Shown here: piece by piece, positions 1 to 9,035 of the stretch
How positions within the stretch are numbered: the first letter of the stretch is position 1
Layout: every line of letters begins with the position of its first letter
NCBI RefSeq assembly: GCF_025215075.1
Contig: NZ_JAOBTH010000026.1
Location: 62,001 to 126,000 of the forward strand
Direction of reading: 5' to 3'
Length of the DNA stretch: 64,000 nucleotides
DNA from: Tenacibaculum haliotis
Lineage (GTDB): Bacteria > Bacteroidota > Bacteroidia > Flavobacteriales > Flavobacteriaceae
The notes under the pieces: generated by a model
The model's input: the letters and a program-made list of their open reading frames with translations, nothing else
Database searches by the model: none
Told to the model about the DNA's origin: nothing
Program-made: the position numbers and the translations under genes

Positions 1-564
1 ATTTTTTTGACAAACAACAATATCTATTTGATTAGGTGAAACCTGTACAAAAAATTGCTTTTCAGAATCTTCTTTAGAAAAATTTAATAATTTATCTATT
101 AAAATAGTTGAATGATGTTTGTATTCAAATTCACCAAAATTTTGAAACAAATAATTATTGATGTTTACATATGGTATGTATACTGTATTTGCAGTTATAG
201 CTTCTAAAGAGTCATAAGTTATAAAATCCGTAGATAGAGTTTTAACAGTGTATTTTAAGTAGGCCTCTAAGTTACTTCTATCAAAATATTCGTTAGGAAC
301 AAGCGTAGCTAAGTTGTTTTGATGAATTGCAAAAACGGTTATAAAATCTTGTTGTAAATCTTTATCAGTAGCAAAAATGGTAATAATTTTATCTAATAAA
401 GCTTCAGGAGAAGCTAAGGAATTTTTAAACGTGTATTCAGTAAATAAGAGTATTTCTTTGGTATCAGAATTAGCGATACAAAAAGAAAATCCATCCAAAC
501 TAAATTGGATGGATAGATTTTTATTTTGCGCAATTGCGCTACTTTTTTTAGTCTTCTTTAACAA
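1..564 (-). CDS. DUF3822 family protein, C-terminus cut by window edge
   Basis: About 188 codons are open on the minus strand up to base 1, so the C-terminal end lies outside the window. The N-terminal part contains the stretch SIQFSLDGFSFCI, which I recognise as typical of the Bacteroidota DUF3822 family, a protein of unknown biochemical role often found between a RecD-like helicase and the rRNA methyltransferase RsmD. That matches the helicase nearby. No ATG is available at the start. TTG at 564, or a GTG slightly upstream, would overlap the preceding gene's stop by about 17 bases, so the exact start is uncertain. A 10-bp perfect inverted repeat lies in the coding sequence at 489-514. Confidence 0.7.
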   Translation of the reverse strand, partial: MLKKTKKSSAIAQNKNLSIQFSLDGFSFCIANSDTKEILLFTEYTFKNSLASPEALLDKIITIFATDKDLQQDFITVFAIHQNNLATLVPNEYFDRSNLEAYLKYTVKTLSTDFITYDSLEAITANTVYIPYVNINNYLFQNFGEFEYKHHSTILIDKLLNFSKEDSEKQFFVQVSPNQIDIVVCQKN

Positions 565-1282
565 CCGCTTCACCTTTATCGTAAGAAGGAGGCCAGTTAC
601 CACCAGTAGTAACTTCTGCTAAAGAACCAACAGAAACATAAGCTCCTTTAATTTGATCAGTTTCTAAAGCTTCTAATTCTTGTTTTACTAAAGAAGTACT
701 CATTCCTTTTAAAACAGAAGATTTGTCAGCTTTTACTTCAAAAACAGGTACAAATAAACCTGTAACTTTTTCAACAGTACCAGTTGCTATTTCAAATTGC
801 TTGTCGGTTCCAGGAACGTTAAACATTCCTTTATAATCTTTTCCTTCAAAATATTTTGATACCGGTTCATAACCAATCGTATCAATTTTCTTTTTAGAAA
901 TAGTAATCATAATTCCACCACCTCTATCTACTTCTTCTTCAATATTGCTAGTTTCAATTAAAGCCAATTGCCCTTTCTCAATAAAGTTTATTAAAGAGTC
1001 TTTACTGTCGGTATACGTTCTGTAAACCTCTTTGTACTTAACTTCAGCATCACGAATTAACTTTAAATTCTTAATAACCTTAGCGTATCGTACTTCTTTT
1101 TCTTTAGCAAAATGAATAGGTTCCATAATACCTCCGTAAATAAGATATCCTAAATAAGCGGTGGCTGCTAAGAGTAATATAGAAACTAACCATCTCATTT
1201 TCAGTGGTACAAATTTAACTATAACTACAGCTAAAAGAATTGCAACGACAACGGCTGCTAAAATCATTAATAATAAATTCAT
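548..1282 (-). CDS. Conserved membrane-anchored protein of unknown function
   Basis: A 244-residue protein with two closely spaced hydrophobic segments (about residues 3-25 and 30-50). A charged, probably helical stretch follows (about 55-110), then a soluble domain of mixed strands with a Gly-rich GGGI turn near 122. The topology suggests an inner-membrane hairpin with a large soluble C-terminal domain. I do not recognise a functional family. It is followed with overlap by the DUF3822 gene, so the two are probably co-transcribed. A Bacteroidota -7 box (TAGATTTG on the minus strand, 1311-1318) sits just upstream. The divergent helicase gene starts about 100 bases away. Confidence 0.75.
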   Translation of the reverse strand: MNLLLMILAAVVVAILLAVVIVKFVPLKMRWLVSILLLAATAYLGYLIYGGIMEPIHFAKEKEVRYAKVIKNLKLIRDAEVKYKEVYRTYTDSKDSLINFIEKGQLALIETSNIEEEVDRGGGIMITISKKKIDTIGYEPVSKYFEGKDYKGMFNVPGTDKQFEIATGTVEKVTGLFVPVFEVKADKSSVLKGMSTSLVKQELEALETDQIKGAYVSVGSLAEVTTGGNWPPSYDKGEAVVKED

Positions 1283-1310
1283 TTTTTTTGTTTTAATAAT
1301 ATGATATACG

Positions 1311-1318
1311 CAAATCTA
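1311..1318 (-). promoter_or_regulatory. Bacteroidota -7 box for the 548-1282 gene
   Basis: On the minus strand this reads TAGATTTG, a full match to the TAnnTTTG -7 element used by the Bacteroidota primary sigma factor. It is about 30 bases upstream of the ATG at 1282. Confidence 0.55.
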
Positions 1319-1361
1319 CAATTTTTTTTCAATCATAAAAATATTTCTGTATAAATAGATA

Positions 1362-1369
1362 TATCTTTG
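1362..1369 (+). promoter_or_regulatory. Bacteroidota -7 box for the helicase gene
   Basis: TATCTTTG matches TAnnTTTG and lies 16 bases before the ATG at 1385, implying a very short leader. With the box at 1311-1318 it forms a divergent promoter pair. Confidence 0.55.
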
Positions 1370-1384
1370 GCCATTATTTAAAAT

Positions 1385-2812
1385 ATGATAGAATCTGCCT
1401 CTAATTTTTATAAAGAAATACTTCAAAAATTTCCATATCAACCTACTCAAAAGCAAAATGAGTTATTAGATAAGTTAACGGATTTTATATTTGGAAAAAA
1501 TACAGATGCCTTATTTTTATTAAAAGGATATGCTGGTACTGGTAAAACAACTATAATAAGTACTGTTGTTAATAATTTATGGAAAGCGGGTAAAAAAGCC
1601 GTTTTATTAGCGCCAACAGGTCGTGCAGCTAAAGTAATTTCGGGCTATTCTAAAAAGCAAGCCTTTACAATACATAAGAAAATTTATTTTCCGAAAAAAG
1701 AAGGGAATGGGGGCGTAAGCTTTGTAATGCAGCCAAATAAGCACATAAATACGATATTTATTATTGATGAAGCTTCAATGATATCCGATTCTCGGCAAAA
1801 CTCAAAACTGTTTGAAAACGGTTCTTTATTAGATGATTTAATTTCGTATGTGTACTCTGGTAAAAATTGTAAAATTGTTTTTATAGGGGATACTGCGCAA
1901 TTACCGCCTGTTAAATTAACGATAAGTCCCGCTTTAGAAGCTGATAGACTTTCTTTTGATTTTAATAAAGATGTTATTGAAATTGAATTGGATGAAGTAG
2001 TAAGGCAACAGCAAAATTCTGGAATCTTAGCAAATGCAACCGATTTACGTTTATTGATACAAAATAATATTATAGACTTTCAATTTGATGTAAATTATCC
2101 TGATATTATTCGATTAGAAGATAGTTACGACATTCAAGATGCTATTACAATGGCGTATGATGGAGATATTGGCGTAGAGGATACCGCATTTATAGTGCGA
2201 TCAAACAAAAGAGCAAACCAGTATAATGATCAAATTAGAACAAAAATTCGCGGTCAAGAAAACGAAATTTCTACTGGAGATTATGTAATGGTTGTTAAGA
2301 ATAATTATTTCTGGTTAAAAGATTCTTCTTCTGCAGGTTTTATAGCGAACGGAGATATTTGTGAAGTAATGCGAATTAATACTATTAAAGAATTATACGG
2401 ATTTAAATTTGCTGAAGTAGAAGTTCGTATGATTGATTATCCTGATATGAATCCCTTTGAAACAGTATTGTTGTTAGACACACTTTCTAGTGAAAGTCCG
2501 TCTTTAACCTACGAAGAATCTAATAAGTTATACGAAGCTGTAAAAGAAGATTTTGCAGATGAAAAATCGAAGTATAAACAGTTTATGGGGGTAAAAAAGA
2601 ACAAGTATTTTAATGCCCTTCAAGTAAAATTCTCGTATGCAATGACTTGTCATAAATCACAAGGAGGACAATGGAATACCGTTTTTATTGAGCAACCTTA
2701 TTTACCCGACGGGCCAAGTGTTGAGTATTTACGATGGTTATATACTGCAATTACCAGAGCGCAAGATAAATTGTATTTAATTGGCTTTAAAGACGATTAT
2801 TTTTTAGATTAA
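1385..2812 (+). CDS. ATP-dependent RecD-like DNA helicase (AAA family ATPase)
   Basis: A 475-residue superfamily 1 helicase of the short RecD/Pif1-like type. Visible motifs are Walker A GYAGTGKTT (48-56), motif Ia LLAPTGRAA (74-82), Walker B IIDEAS (126-131), motif III GDTAQLPP (about 168-175), the UvrD_C_2 motif MTCHKSQGG (420-428) and a C-terminal YTAITRA motif. These show ATP-driven 5'-3' translocation on DNA by family knowledge; the exact cellular role is not established. Length fits the stand-alone Bacteroidota members, which lack RecBC partners. It is divergent from the membrane protein gene and has its own -7 box. Confidence 0.92.
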   Translation: MIESASNFYKEILQKFPYQPTQKQNELLDKLTDFIFGKNTDALFLLKGYAGTGKTTIISTVVNNLWKAGKKAVLLAPTGRAAKVISGYSKKQAFTIHKKIYFPKKEGNGGVSFVMQPNKHINTIFIIDEASMISDSRQNSKLFENGSLLDDLISYVYSGKNCKIVFIGDTAQLPPVKLTISPALEADRLSFDFNKDVIEIELDEVVRQQQNSGILANATDLRLLIQNNIIDFQFDVNYPDIIRLEDSYDIQDAITMAYDGDIGVEDTAFIVRSNKRANQYNDQIRTKIRGQENEISTGDYVMVVKNNYFWLKDSSSAGFIANGDICEVMRINTIKELYGFKFAEVEVRMIDYPDMNPFETVLLLDTLSSESPSLTYEESNKLYEAVKEDFADEKSKYKQFMGVKKNKYFNALQVKFSYAMTCHKSQGGQWNTVFIEQPYLPDGPSVEYLRWLYTAITRAQDKLYLIGFKDDYFLD

Positions 2813-2849
2813 AATTTTTATGTGACTTTTTATTTTTTTGTTGTCTTAA

Positions 2850-2879
2850 GGTATAGTATTTCTACTAAAAAGGTTTAAA
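2850..2879 (+). promoter_or_regulatory. 30-bp motif shared with 20360-20389
   Basis: The 30 bases beginning GGTATAGTA match 27 of 30 with the stretch at 20360-20389. The core TAGTA-TTTC-TACTA is an inverted repeat here. It lies immediately before the TonB-C gene at 2887; the other copy lies just before the LytTR operator. Function is unknown; a shared operator or a small dispersed repeat are both possible. Confidence 0.4.
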
Positions 2880-2886
2880 AAATAGC

Positions 2887-3501
2887 ATGAAAAGAATAAC
2901 TCTAATTTTAATTATCTGCATATATCAACAAAATTTTGCACAATCAGTATGTGTTAGCGATGAAGCATCTAATTTCGAAGATTTAAATGAAATCGCTATA
3001 AAAAAGTGTGAAATTGAAAATTTGAAAGCAGAAAAAAATATTACTAAAAATCGTTTAAATGAAAGAGCTTTTAAGCGAAGACGAAACCTTAAAAAGTCGT
3101 TTAAAAGTAAAGATAAAATAGCGAATATAATTTCATCTATAAGTAAAACAAAAAGTATAATTTCCTTTCAAAAAGTTGAAAAAACACCTTTATTTCCTTT
3201 ATCAAAAAGGAATGAAAATTCTTTTAATGAAAAGATGATTGATCATATTAAAAGTAATTTAATTTATCCTAAAAAAGCATTAATTAACAAATTAGAAGCT
3301 CTTGTATTTGTTAGTTTTATAATAAATGTAAACGGAAATATTGAAAATATCGAAGTGTCATCTAAAAGCTTAAATAGCGATATCTTAAAAAAAGAAGCAA
3401 TCCGAATTATATCTTTACTTCCTAAGTTTACCCCTGGGAAACAAGAAGGAAAAGAAGTGCGTGTTTCTTATAATTTTCAAATGGATTTTTCATTAAGTTA
3501 A
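2887..3501 (+). CDS. Secreted protein with TonB C-terminal domain
   Basis: A 204-residue protein with a signal peptide (about residues 1-19, ending FAQS). A basic, Lys/Arg-rich linker region follows (about 45-110), then a C-terminal TonB_C-like domain (about 112-204) with the pattern YPKKAL, VFVSFIINVNGNIENIEV and a final LPKFTPGKQEGKEVRVSYNFQMDF strand region. In Bacteroidota such stand-alone TonB_C proteins sit in the periplasm and are presumed to contact TonB-dependent receptors, but this one lacks the N-terminal membrane anchor of a true TonB. No ExbB/ExbD genes are nearby. Function beyond the fold is unknown. Confidence 0.75.
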   Translation: MKRITLILIICIYQQNFAQSVCVSDEASNFEDLNEIAIKKCEIENLKAEKNITKNRLNERAFKRRRNLKKSFKSKDKIANIISSISKTKSIISFQKVEKTPLFPLSKRNENSFNEKMIDHIKSNLIYPKKALINKLEALVFVSFIINVNGNIENIEVSSKSLNSDILKKEAIRIISLLPKFTPGKQEGKEVRVSYNFQMDFSLS

Positions 3502-3581
3502 TCGCGAGTTTTTTGTTTTTTATAGAGTAAAAATATATGTTAGTGTTTTGTTAATTTAATAAAAGTTCTAACTAAAAAAAG

Positions 3582-3589
3582 TACATTTG
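3582..3589 (+). promoter_or_regulatory. Bacteroidota -7 box, candidate promoter for the PIG-L gene
   Basis: TACATTTG matches TAnnTTTG. It lies 123 bases before the ATG at 3712, so the leader would contain the REP-like element at 3607-3683. Confidence 0.4.
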
Positions 3590-3606
3590 TTTGTTATAAT
3601 ATTTTA

Positions 3607-3683
3607 GGTTATTCCGAATTTATCTCAGAATTTCATAGTGTTTTATAATTAAGTTAGGAATCTGAAATAAATTTAGGTTCACC
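3607..3683. repeat. REP-like palindromic element, degenerate copy
   Basis: Two imperfectly complementary arms (GGTTATTCCGAATTT...CAGAAT and AATCTGAAATAAATTT...GGTTCACC) surround a short AT-rich centre. The layout is the same as the clearer copies at 12056-12128 and 18401-18478. It lies upstream of the PIG-L gene. Confidence 0.55.
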
Positions 3684-3711
3684 AAATTTCTTATCAACCA
3701 AACAATAAAAG

Positions 3712-6231
3712 ATGTACAAAAAAACGCTTTTTAGCCTTTCTTTTTTATTGATATCTGTATCAATATTTGCACAAAAACCTGATAAACTAAGTTCTAACCA
3801 AGTTTATGAGAAAATTCAAAAACTAAACTTTTTAGGTACCGCATTGTACATTGCAGCCCATCCTGATGATGAAAATACGCGTTTAATCGCTTATTTATCA
3901 AATCACGAAAAAGCACGAACAGGTTATTTATCATTAACTCGTGGTGATGGAGGTCAGAATTTAATTGGATCAGAAATGAGAGAATTATTAGGTGTAATTC
4001 GTACACAAGAATTATTGGCTGCTCGCAGGGTAGATGGTGGAGAACAACGTTTTTCGAGAGCAAACGATTTTGGGTATTCTAAACACCCAGATGAAACGTT
4101 AAAAATATGGAATAAAGAAAAGGTTTTGGCAGATGTAGTTTGGGCTATTCGTACTTTTAAGCCAGATGTAATTATCAATCGTTTTAATCACAGAACACCA
4201 GGTACTACACATGGTCATCATACTTCATCAGCAATGTTAAGTATGGAAGCTTTCGATTTGTCAAACGATAAAACAAAATATGCTAGTCAGCTTAAAAATA
4301 CTAGTACTTGGCAACCACAACGCTTATTTTTTAATACTTCTTGGTGGTTTTATGGGAGTCAAGAAAAATTTGAGAAAGCGGATAAGAGTAAAATGTTAAG
4401 TTTTGATGTAGGCGCATATTATCCATTAAAAGGATTGTCGAATAATGAAGTTGCTTCTATGGCAAGTAGCCAGCATTTATGTCAAGGTTTTGGTCGATTA
4501 ACAACACGTGGAAGCCAAACAGAATGGGTTGAGTTTTTAAAAGGAGATTTTCCGAAGGATAAAAAAGATATTTTTTCAGGAATTAATACTACCTGGAATA
4601 GAGTAGAAGGTGGTGGCGAAATTGGCGACATTTTATACGAGGTTGAAAAGAATTTCGATTTTGTAAATCCGTCGAAGCATTTACCTGAATTAATGAAAGC
4701 TTATGAGTTGGTTCAGAATTTAAAAGATGAACATTGGAAAAATATAAAATCAAAAGAGCTAAAATTAATTATAAAGTCGTGTGCAGGTTTGTATTTAGAA
4801 GCATCAGCAAATAAATCGAGTGCAACACCTAATAGTACATTTAACGTCGATTTTGAAGTGTTAAATAGGAGTAATCAATCAATTGAATTAGCATCTATTA
4901 AAATATTACCTAGTGAAAAAACGATTTTAAAAGAATTAGATTTATTGCCAAATTCGAAACAAAATTTTAAAGAAAATATTACAATTAAAAACGTTGGTTA
5001 TTCGTCTCCATATTGGTTAACAAAACCTTGGGATTTAGGAATGTACACTGTTGATGATAAGAAATTAATTGGAAATCCAGAAAGTTCACGACCAGTTCAT
5101 ATTGTTTATAATATGATTATTGATGGAAAATCAATTGAATTCGTAATTCCGGTTGTTTACAGATATTCTAAAAGAGATAAAGGAGAAATTTATGAGCCTT
5201 TTGAAGTATTACCAAAAGTAACTACAAAATTAAAAAGTAAAATTATTATTTTTTCTGAAGATGTTGCTCAAAAAGTATCTTTAGAAGTTCGTTCAGGAGC
5301 TAAAAACGTAAGCGGAACTGTTGCTTTACAAGTTCCTAACGGATGGGAGGTGTCTCCTAAAATAGCAGATTTTAATATAGAACAAAAGGGAGATAAACAA
5401 GTTGTAGATTTTAAAGTTACACCATCTAAAAATCAATCCGAAGGGATTTTAAAAGTAATTGCAACGATTAATGATAAAACGTATGATAAAGAATTGGTAG
5501 AAATTAACTACGATCATATTCCGAAACAATCGATATTATTGCCATCACAAGCAAAATTAGTTCGTTTAAATATTAAGAAAAGAGGCGAAAAGGTTGCTTA
5601 TATTCAAGGATCAGGTGATGCAATTCCAGAAAGTTTACGTCAAATAGGATATACTGTTATAGAAATTAACCCGAAAGATATCAACGATAAAAATTTACAA
5701 GATTTTGATGCTGTTGTAGTAGGAATTAGAGCTTATAATACTTTGCAAGAATTACAATTTAAACAAAAATATTTGTTAGAATTTGTAAAAAATGGTGGAA
5801 ACATGATTGTGCAATACAATACCAATAGAAGAGTAGATGTAAAAGCACCGTTTGAGTTAAAATTATCGAGAGATAGGGTTACTGATGAAAATGCAAAGGT
5901 TACTTTGTTGGCTAAAAATCATTCGATATTAAATTATCCGAATAAAGTTACTGAAGCTGATTTTAAAGGTTGGGTTCAAGAACGTGGGTTGTATTTTCCG
6001 AATCAATGGAGTAAAGAATATACGCCAATTTTAGCTATGAATGATAAAGGAGAAACAACTAAAGAAGGTAGTTTGTTAATTGCTAAATACGGAAAAGGAA
6101 ATTATATATATACTGGTTTAAGTTTCTTTAGAGAATTGCCAGCAGGTGTTTCCGGAGCTTATAAATTATTTGCGAATATGTTATCGGTTGGAAAAGAAAC
6201 CAAACAAAAACAAAAGGAAGTAAAATTTTAG
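3712..6231 (+). CDS. PIG-L (LmbE-like) family deacetylase, large secreted form
   Basis: An 839-residue protein with a signal peptide (1-20, SIFAQ end). The PIG-L/LmbE zinc deacetylase domain spans about 40-260 and has the metal motif AAHPDDE (48-54) and a His-rich GTTHGHHTSSAM segment near 165. A long beta-rich middle (about 360-600) follows. The C-terminal domain (about 620-830) has the pattern DAVVVGIRAYNT and resembles a glutamine-amidotransferase-like fold. PIG-L enzymes remove N-acetyl groups from GlcNAc-type sugars; the substrate here is unknown and the signal peptide places it in the envelope. The gene stands alone, with a bidirectional terminator at its 3' end. Confidence 0.9.
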   Translation: MYKKTLFSLSFLLISVSIFAQKPDKLSSNQVYEKIQKLNFLGTALYIAAHPDDENTRLIAYLSNHEKARTGYLSLTRGDGGQNLIGSEMRELLGVIRTQELLAARRVDGGEQRFSRANDFGYSKHPDETLKIWNKEKVLADVVWAIRTFKPDVIINRFNHRTPGTTHGHHTSSAMLSMEAFDLSNDKTKYASQLKNTSTWQPQRLFFNTSWWFYGSQEKFEKADKSKMLSFDVGAYYPLKGLSNNEVASMASSQHLCQGFGRLTTRGSQTEWVEFLKGDFPKDKKDIFSGINTTWNRVEGGGEIGDILYEVEKNFDFVNPSKHLPELMKAYELVQNLKDEHWKNIKSKELKLIIKSCAGLYLEASANKSSATPNSTFNVDFEVLNRSNQSIELASIKILPSEKTILKELDLLPNSKQNFKENITIKNVGYSSPYWLTKPWDLGMYTVDDKKLIGNPESSRPVHIVYNMIIDGKSIEFVIPVVYRYSKRDKGEIYEPFEVLPKVTTKLKSKIIIFSEDVAQKVSLEVRSGAKNVSGTVALQVPNGWEVSPKIADFNIEQKGDKQVVDFKVTPSKNQSEGILKVIATINDKTYDKELVEINYDHIPKQSILLPSQAKLVRLNIKKRGEKVAYIQGSGDAIPESLRQIGYTVIEINPKDINDKNLQDFDAVVVGIRAYNTLQELQFKQKYLLEFVKNGGNMIVQYNTNRRVDVKAPFELKLSRDRVTDENAKVTLLAKNHSILNYPNKVTEADFKGWVQERGLYFPNQWSKEYTPILAMNDKGETTKEGSLLIAKYGKGNYIYTGLSFFRELPAGVSGAYKLFANMLSVGKETKQKQKEVKF

Positions 6232-6249
6232 TATAATTACTACTAAAGT

Positions 6250-6288
6250 AAAAAGCTCGATAACATTACTGTTATCGAGCTTTTTTGT
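6250..6288. terminator. Bidirectional terminator between PIG-L and M42 genes
   Basis: AAAAGCTCGATAACA, a four-base loop and TGTTATCGAGCTTTTTT form a near-perfect hairpin. A-tract and T-tract on either side let it serve both convergent genes. Confidence 0.85.
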
Positions 6289-6305
6289 GCTTATAATATG
6301 TAGGT

Positions 6306-7397
6306 TTATTTAAAATATGAAAAATCTTCTCCGTTTTCAATTTTTAATAAACTTTCGTAAATCATTTTAATAACGTTTTCAACATCTTCACGATGCACCA
6401 TTTCTACAGTAGTGTGCATGTAACGTAAAGGTAACGAAATTAATGCAGCGGCAACACCACCATTGCTGTAAGCAAAAGCATCAGTATCTGTACCAGTAGC
6501 TCTTGATAACGCAGAACGTTGAAAAGGAATTTCGTTAGCCTCAGCAGCATCAATAATTAAATCACGTAATTTTTGTTGTACAGCGGGTGCGTATGCAATT
6601 ACTGGACCTTTACCTAGCTCTAAATGACCTTCCTTTTTCATTTCAATCATCGGAGTAGTTGTGTCATGTGTTACATCGGTAACAATGGCTACATTCGGTT
6701 TTATAGTTTGTGCAATCATTTCGGCACCACGTAAACCAATTTCTTCTTGTACAGAGTTTGTAATGTACAATCCGAAAGGTAATTCCTTTTTATTTTCTTT
6801 TAATAAACGCGCAACTTCGGCAATCATAAATCCTCCCATTCTGTTGTCTAAAGCACGACACACAAATTTATCACCGTTTAAAATATGAAATTCATCTGGG
6901 TACGTAATTACACAACCAACATGTACTCCTAATTTTTCCACTTCTTCTTTCGTTGCACAACCAGTATCAATAAAAATATTATCAGGCTTTGGTGCTTCTT
7001 CTTTTCCTTTATTTCGTGTATGAATTGCAGGCCATCCAAAAACACCTTTTACGATGCCGTTTTTAGTATGAATATTTACAATTTTACTTGGTGCAATTTG
7101 ATGATCAGAACCTCCGTTACGAATCACATAAATTAATCCGTTGTCTGAAATATAGTTTACATACCACGAAATTTCATCAGCATGTCCTTCAATTACAACT
7201 TTATATTTAGCATCAGGATTAATTACTCCAACAGCCGAACCGTATGTATCAGTAATAAACTCATCAACATAAGGTTTTAGGTAATCCATCCAAATTTTTT
7301 GCCCTTCCCATTCGTATCCGGTAGGAGCAGCGTTATTTAAATATTTAGCTAAGAAATCTATTGACTTCTCGTTTAAAATTGAGTTATTTTTAGTCAT
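6306..7397 (-). CDS. M42 family metallopeptidase (glutamyl aminopeptidase type)
   Basis: A 363-residue cytosolic aminopeptidase of the M42 family, which forms large hollow oligomers acting on short peptides and uses two metal ions. Visible motifs are GHADEISWYV (first metal His72), ALDNRMGG (bridging Asp), VQEEIGLRGAE (catalytic Glu pair), VTDVTHDTT and a late MHTTVEMVHREDVENV (last metal His). Length is standard. There is no signal peptide. It lies 21 bases downstream of the acyltransferase gene on the same strand, so the two are probably in one transcript with the Nudix gene further up. Confidence 0.93.
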   Translation of the reverse strand: MTKNNSILNEKSIDFLAKYLNNAAPTGYEWEGQKIWMDYLKPYVDEFITDTYGSAVGVINPDAKYKVVIEGHADEISWYVNYISDNGLIYVIRNGGSDHQIAPSKIVNIHTKNGIVKGVFGWPAIHTRNKGKEEAPKPDNIFIDTGCATKEEVEKLGVHVGCVITYPDEFHILNGDKFVCRALDNRMGGFMIAEVARLLKENKKELPFGLYITNSVQEEIGLRGAEMIAQTIKPNVAIVTDVTHDTTTPMIEMKKEGHLELGKGPVIAYAPAVQQKLRDLIIDAAEANEIPFQRSALSRATGTDTDAFAYSNGGVAAALISLPLRYMHTTVEMVHREDVENVIKMIYESLLKIENGEDFSYFK

Positions 7398-7418
7398 AAT
7401 ATATGTAATGTTGTTTTA

Positions 7419-8249
7419 TTATTCCTCTTCTTCTTTTTTAGAATCTGGTCCCCAAAAACGTCGCTGTTCACGATATTCTTGTTCTTCTTTTAATTGTTTT
7501 GGAGTTAAAACTTTTAGAAATGATGGGTGCTGTTCGATAGCATATTCTATTTTTTCAACAATACTAGCTACATCCTCATTCTCATAATCAATATCTAAAG
7601 GTTCTTTAATAACCATTGATTGTAAAACATTTCGTTTTTTTATAAGCAATCCTTTTTTATCAAAGGAACGTCTAAAACCATCAATAACAATAGGTACTAC
7701 AACAGGGTTATATGTTTTTATAATATGAGCAGTACCTCGACGAATAGGTTTAAATGGCGTGGTAGTTCCTTGCGGAAAAGTAATTACCCAACCATCATCT
7801 AATGCCTTACGGATGTTAGAAATATCAGACATTTTTACTTGTCTTTTTACTTCTTTTCCTTTACTTCTCCAGGTTCTTTCTACAGAAACAGAGCCTACAT
7901 AGGCAAATATTTTAGGTAATAAACCAGCTCGCATAGTTTCGCCAGCTGCAATATAATAAAGGTTCAATTTTGGGTTCCATAGATAACCTACATTTCTAAT
8001 ATTATCATCACGACCTTTTAAAGCAGCGTTAAATACATGGAACATCGAAGCGACATCCGCAAAATAAGTTTGATGGTTAGAAATGAATAAGACATTTTTT
8101 TCAGGTAAATTACGAAGTATATCCATGCCTTCAATTTGTAAATTATTGAATTTACGATAACGACCGTGTGATATAACTCCCAATACTTGAATAAGGAAGC
8201 GTTTTATGAATAAAATATGACCGAATGGGTTCCTTTTAAATAAAGGCAT
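7419..8249 (-). CDS. Lysophospholipid acyltransferase family protein (PlsC-like)
   Basis: A 276-residue member of the 1-acylglycerol-3-phosphate acyltransferase superfamily, expected to transfer an acyl chain to a lysolipid at the inner membrane. The catalytic region is FISNHQTYFADV (55-66), with His59 and Asp65. The usual spacing is H-x4-D; here it is H-x5-D. The second block TFPQGTTTPF replaces the common FPEGTRS. A charged, Glu-rich tail ends the protein. The substrate is therefore uncertain and could be an amino-lipid rather than lysophosphatidate. It sits between Nudix and M42 genes in a leftward block. Confidence 0.85.
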   Translation of the reverse strand: MPLFKRNPFGHILFIKRFLIQVLGVISHGRYRKFNNLQIEGMDILRNLPEKNVLFISNHQTYFADVASMFHVFNAALKGRDDNIRNVGYLWNPKLNLYYIAAGETMRAGLLPKIFAYVGSVSVERTWRSKGKEVKRQVKMSDISNIRKALDDGWVITFPQGTTTPFKPIRRGTAHIIKTYNPVVVPIVIDGFRRSFDKKGLLIKKRNVLQSMVIKEPLDIDYENEDVASIVEKIEYAIEQHPSFLKVLTPKQLKEEQEYREQRRFWGPDSKKEEEE

Positions 8250-8305
8250 TTGTAATTATATTTTTAGTGATAAGAGCTAAATTACAAAAGAAATAGAAAA
8301 CATGA

Positions 8306-8932
8306 CTACTTAAATAAATCTTTAATTTCTGAAAGCATCATAGCTGTTGCTCCCCAAACTATATAACCATTTAGTTTAAAGCAAGGTACCTTAATGTTTT
8401 TCATGTAAGATGTTTCCATTTCTGTAGAAGTTAAATTATTGTCGTTTAACAAATCACTAATAAACACTTCTATAATATTGGCAACTTCATAATTAGGTTT
8501 AAAAACAGGTTTTTTATTGATGACACCTATAAACGGAGCTACTAAAAAGTTACTTGGCGGAATATAAGAATCTGAAAGTTGACGAATTATTTTAATATCT
8601 TCAGGTATAACTCCAACTTCTTCTAATGTTTCTCTTAACGCAGTTTCTTTAAGATTATTGTCTTTTTGATCTATTTTTCCTCCAGGGAAACTAACTTGAG
8701 CTGAATGACTTCCTTTGTAACTTGCTCTTTGTGTTAATAATAGGCAAGTTTTATTGTTTTTATCAGGATAAAATAATGCTAAAACTGCAGCTTTTTTTGG
8801 GTTTTTACTGTCAATTAATTCCTGTGAAAATTGAGTTCTTAATTTAGGAGCCAATTTAAATTGAGAAATTAATCCGCCTAAAGGTTTGTGTTGTATTTCT
8901 TCAAGTTGATTTGTAAAATCAGAAAAAGTCAT
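8306..8932 (-). CDS. NUDIX hydrolase, CoA pyrophosphatase type
   Basis: A 208-residue Nudix protein. The segment LLLTQRASYKGSHSAQ-VSFPGG matches the extra motif upstream of the Nudix box that marks the CoA-diphosphatase (NudL/YeaB, UPF0035) branch. The Nudix box follows with TALRETLEEVGV. Such enzymes cleave CoA and acyl-CoA to 4'-phosphopantetheine and 3',5'-ADP. Length is typical. A Bacteroidota -7 box (TATGTTTG on the minus strand, 8953-8960) lies 21 bases upstream, so this is probably the first gene of a Nudix-acyltransferase-M42 transcript. Confidence 0.88.
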   Translation of the reverse strand: MTFSDFTNQLEEIQHKPLGGLISQFKLAPKLRTQFSQELIDSKNPKKAAVLALFYPDKNNKTCLLLTQRASYKGSHSAQVSFPGGKIDQKDNNLKETALRETLEEVGVIPEDIKIIRQLSDSYIPPSNFLVAPFIGVINKKPVFKPNYEVANIIEVFISDLLNDNNLTSTEMETSYMKNIKVPCFKLNGYIVWGATAMMLSEIKDLFK

Positions 8933-8952
8933 TCGTTTTTAGTATTTTAGAG

Positions 8953-8960
8953 CAAACATA
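8953..8960 (-). promoter_or_regulatory. Bacteroidota -7 box for the Nudix operon
   Basis: TATGTTTG on the minus strand is a full match to TAnnTTTG, 21 bases before the ATG at 8932. Confidence 0.55.
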
Positions 8961-9035
8961 TTAATTTACAGAGTTAAATATAAAATAATTTGGCTTGAAT
9001 TTTGATTTGTAATTAACAGAATTAATTTTAAATAA

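Noticed and set aside
377..622. Plus-strand open frame
   Set aside because: It is antisense to the DUF3822 gene and the following coding region, with no plausible product.
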